7,324 nucleotides of DNA, taken from the NCBI GenBank assembly GCA_023430725.1, contig JAEYZD010000157.1, positions 1 through 7,324 of the forward strand, in the 5' to 3' direction. This document shows positions 6,137 to 7,324 of the stretch, in pieces (the first letter of the stretch is position 1; the number at the start of each line of letters is the position of its first letter). Below the pieces are notes generated by a model, which did no database searches, had not been told where the DNA came from, and worked only from the letters and a program-made list of their open reading frames with translations. The DNA is from Bacteroidota bacterium. Lineage in GTDB: Bacteria > Bacteroidota > Bacteroidia > Bacteroidales > VadinHA17. Position numbers and translations under genes: made by a program.

Positions 6137-6604
6137 ATGAAGAATATAAATGACCCGAAGCAGCTCCTCGTAAGCGCTATCGAAAGCGGTACAGTGATTG
6201 ACCATATCCCTGCAAGCACCCTTTTTAAGGTAATAAAGATCCTGGGGCTCGACAGGATTAAGAATCAGATCACATTCGGAACGAACCTCGAGAGCAAGAC
6301 CGACGGCAAAAAGGCAATTATCAAGATCGCCGGGAAATTTTTCGAGGACGATGACATAAACAGGATAGCGCTGGTTGCGCCCAATGCAAAGCTGAACATC
6401 ATCCGTGATTACGAGGTGATTGAGAAGCGTGTCGTGGAAGTCCCCGATTCGATTACCGCAATTGCCAAGTGCATGAATCCTAAGTGTATTACCAATTTTG
6501 AAAAGGTAACAACCCGGTTCAGGGTTGTATCAAAGAAGCCGGTGGCCCTGAAGTGTCAGTACTGCGAAAAAATAACTGATCAGGAGAGACTTGAGATTAT
6601 CTGA
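6137..6604 (+). CDS. pyrI: Aspartate carbamoyltransferase regulatory subunit
   Basis: This 155-residue subunit binds nucleotide effectors and tunes PyrB; in E. coli CTP (with UTP) inhibits and ATP activates. The N-terminal allosteric domain (about 1-103) includes GTVIDHIPA (18-26), whose Asp22 and His23 correspond to nucleotide-binding residues of the E. coli protein, and lysines near 58-59 and 97 that could contact phosphates. The C-terminal domain carries the structural zinc site with Cys112, Cys117, Cys140 and Cys143 in the spacing C-x4-C-x22-C-x2-C, which holds the contact with the catalytic chain. Length and cysteine pattern are canonical. The gene begins 6 bases after pyrB, so the subunits are made from one transcript. 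Its last 8 bases overlap the end of the opposing DUF4293 gene, so no terminator lies between the two coding regions. Confidence 0.97.
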   Translation: MKNINDPKQLLVSAIESGTVIDHIPASTLFKVIKILGLDRIKNQITFGTNLESKTDGKKAIIKIAGKFFEDDDINRIALVAPNAKLNIIRDYEVIEKRVVEVPDSITAIAKCMNPKCITNFEKVTTRFRVVSKKPVALKCQYCEKITDQERLEII

Positions 6605-7052
6605 GGCGGTCATATGACCTGACCCTGAGATCGTCCCTGTGAATGGCACTGTAAGCCAGCCATGAAAGGATGGCAGAGAGAAGCGGAAAAACCGCTTTTA
6701 CCGTCCAGACAATTGCCACATCGATCTTCCGGTCAAATGTAAGTACATAGAATGCTCCCAGAATGACCGTTCCCAGGGAGAGAAGGAGTACTACCATTGT
6801 CACTCTCATCTGTAAACTCCTTTTCCTGTAAAGAAATATTGCCGTCACAGCAAGCAGAGGCACAACGGCAAGGATGGAAGCCAGGGGCCAGAGCCGCTGA
6901 ATGACCTCCCCTCCGTTCTCAGTGAGTCCTCTGAAACCGAGGTTAAACAGAGTGCCCCCCGGAGTGCTGAGCTGAACCAGGTTGCCTGTGAGCAGAAGCC
7001 CTGAAAGTACGGCAACCGCAAGGAGAAATAAGGTTTGTATTCTCTGTATCAT
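6597..7052 (-). CDS. DUF4293 family four-helix membrane protein
   Basis: This 151-residue protein opens with MIQRIQTL, the hallmark N-terminus of DUF4293, a family I know from Bacteroidota. The ATG at 7052 is chosen over an in-frame TTG at 7064 because it starts exactly at that conserved block. Four hydrophobic segments are visible at about 7-24, 56-74, 84-105 and 114-135. Between the first two lies a polar loop (about 25-50) with GG pairs, and the C-terminal tail is short and charged (HRDDLRVRSYDRLR). It is expected to sit in the inner membrane. The function is unknown and no catalytic motif is apparent. It begins 12 bases after the stop of the DUF5916 gene, so the two are likely co-transcribed, and it converges on pyrI with an 8-base overlap. 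Confidence 0.87.
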   Translation of the reverse strand: MIQRIQTLFLLAVAVLSGLLLTGNLVQLSTPGGTLFNLGFRGLTENGGEVIQRLWPLASILAVVPLLAVTAIFLYRKRSLQMRVTMVVLLLSLGTVILGAFYVLTFDRKIDVAIVWTVKAVFPLLSAILSWLAYSAIHRDDLRVRSYDRLR

Positions 7053-7064
7053 CTTATTTTGCAA

Positions 7065-7324
7065 TTACTTGGACTTGAATAACTTTTTGAAATTCTGGTA
7101 GTCAAGGTAGTACAAAATTTTCAGTGAAAGACTGTTTGTCTGAGGCATTGAGAGGAGATCGCGGAAATTGTCCATGCCGCTCCTGATAATCACATTCCCT
7201 TCAGACCAGATTGCATTCTTCCATACAAGGGAGAGTTCGCTTCCCGGTGCAAACCGCCAGGTATACATCACATCAATGTTCAGGAAATTCGTATTTAAAT
7301 CGTTGTTGCTCACCGGGGTGGAGT
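7065..7324 (-). CDS. C-terminal end of a DUF5916 protein, N-terminus beyond the right edge
   Basis: The frame is open from the right edge to a TAA at 7065-7067 and covers about 86 residues. A GTG at 7313 is an internal valine codon (S-T-P-V-S-N-N-D-L), not a start. The residues read LNTNFLNIDVMYTWRF, then APGSELSLVWKNAIW, and near the end PQTNSLSLKILYYLDY. I recognise this as the C-terminal signature of DUF5916 proteins of Bacteroidota: large exported proteins with an N-terminal carbohydrate-binding (CBM9-like) domain followed by DUF5916, thought to be an outer-membrane beta-barrel-like region. Alternating polar and hydrophobic residues ending in a basic tail (KKLFKSK) fit beta-strands. The molecular role is unknown. 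The assignment rests on this short end only. The DUF4293 gene starts 12 bases downstream. Confidence 0.75.
   Translation of the reverse strand, partial: STPVSNNDLNTNFLNIDVMYTWRFAPGSELSLVWKNAIWSEGNVIIRSGMDNFRDLLSMPQTNSLSLKILYYLDYQNFKKLFKSK

Noticed and set aside
7053..7064. TTG start for the DUF4293 gene giving four extra residues
   Set aside because: The family begins at MIQRIQT, which matches the ATG at 7052; the TTG would directly abut the preceding stop codon.
7311..7313. GTG as the start of a small 82-residue gene at the right end
   Set aside because: The frame continues open to the window edge and the sequence matches the C-terminal end of a much longer DUF5916 protein.

Overview
This window looks like ordinary chromosome from a member of the Bacteroidota, probably an environmental Bacteroidales-type lineage of moderate GC content. 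Three things point there. It carries a DUF4293 four-helix membrane protein and the C-terminus of a DUF5916 protein, two families I know mainly from this phylum. It has two exact matches to the bacteroidal -7 promoter element TAnnTTTG. None of the clearly placed starts has a well-spaced Shine-Dalgarno sequence. No mobile element, tRNA, rRNA, CRISPR array or phage gene was seen.

Left part (1-2435, minus strand): a two-gene unit of exported metallophosphoesterases. The upstream gene encodes a secreted purple-acid-phosphatase-like enzyme (start at 2435). Six bases after its stop begins a lipoprotein of the bifunctional 5'-nucleotidase/cyclic phosphodiesterase family, whose C-terminus runs off the left edge. 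Together they would release phosphate from organic esters and nucleotides in the cell envelope.

Middle (2436-5126, plus strand): a 120-base divergent intergenic region holds a near-consensus bacteroidal promoter placed almost on top of the next start codon. It precedes a tight gene run: a cytoplasmic DUF1343/NamZ-like protein (exo-N-acetylmuramidase family, peptidoglycan turnover), a TauE/SafE (TSUP) membrane transporter beginning one base after it, and a YigZ/IMPACT-family protein.

Right part (5127-7324): after a possible terminator and another TAnnTTTG element come pyrB and pyrI, the catalytic and regulatory subunits of aspartate carbamoyltransferase for pyrimidine synthesis. pyrI overlaps by 8 bases, tail to tail, with the minus-strand DUF4293 gene, which lies just downstream of the DUF5916 gene entering from the right edge.

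I do not see a clear new biological system. The points most worth a second look are the nearly leaderless promoter arrangement of the NamZ-like gene, its GPQHG variant motif with no signal peptide, its tight coupling to a TSUP transporter, and a phosphatase with an aspartate where purple acid phosphatases have their metal-binding tyrosine. No stretch longer than 300 bases lacks a gene.
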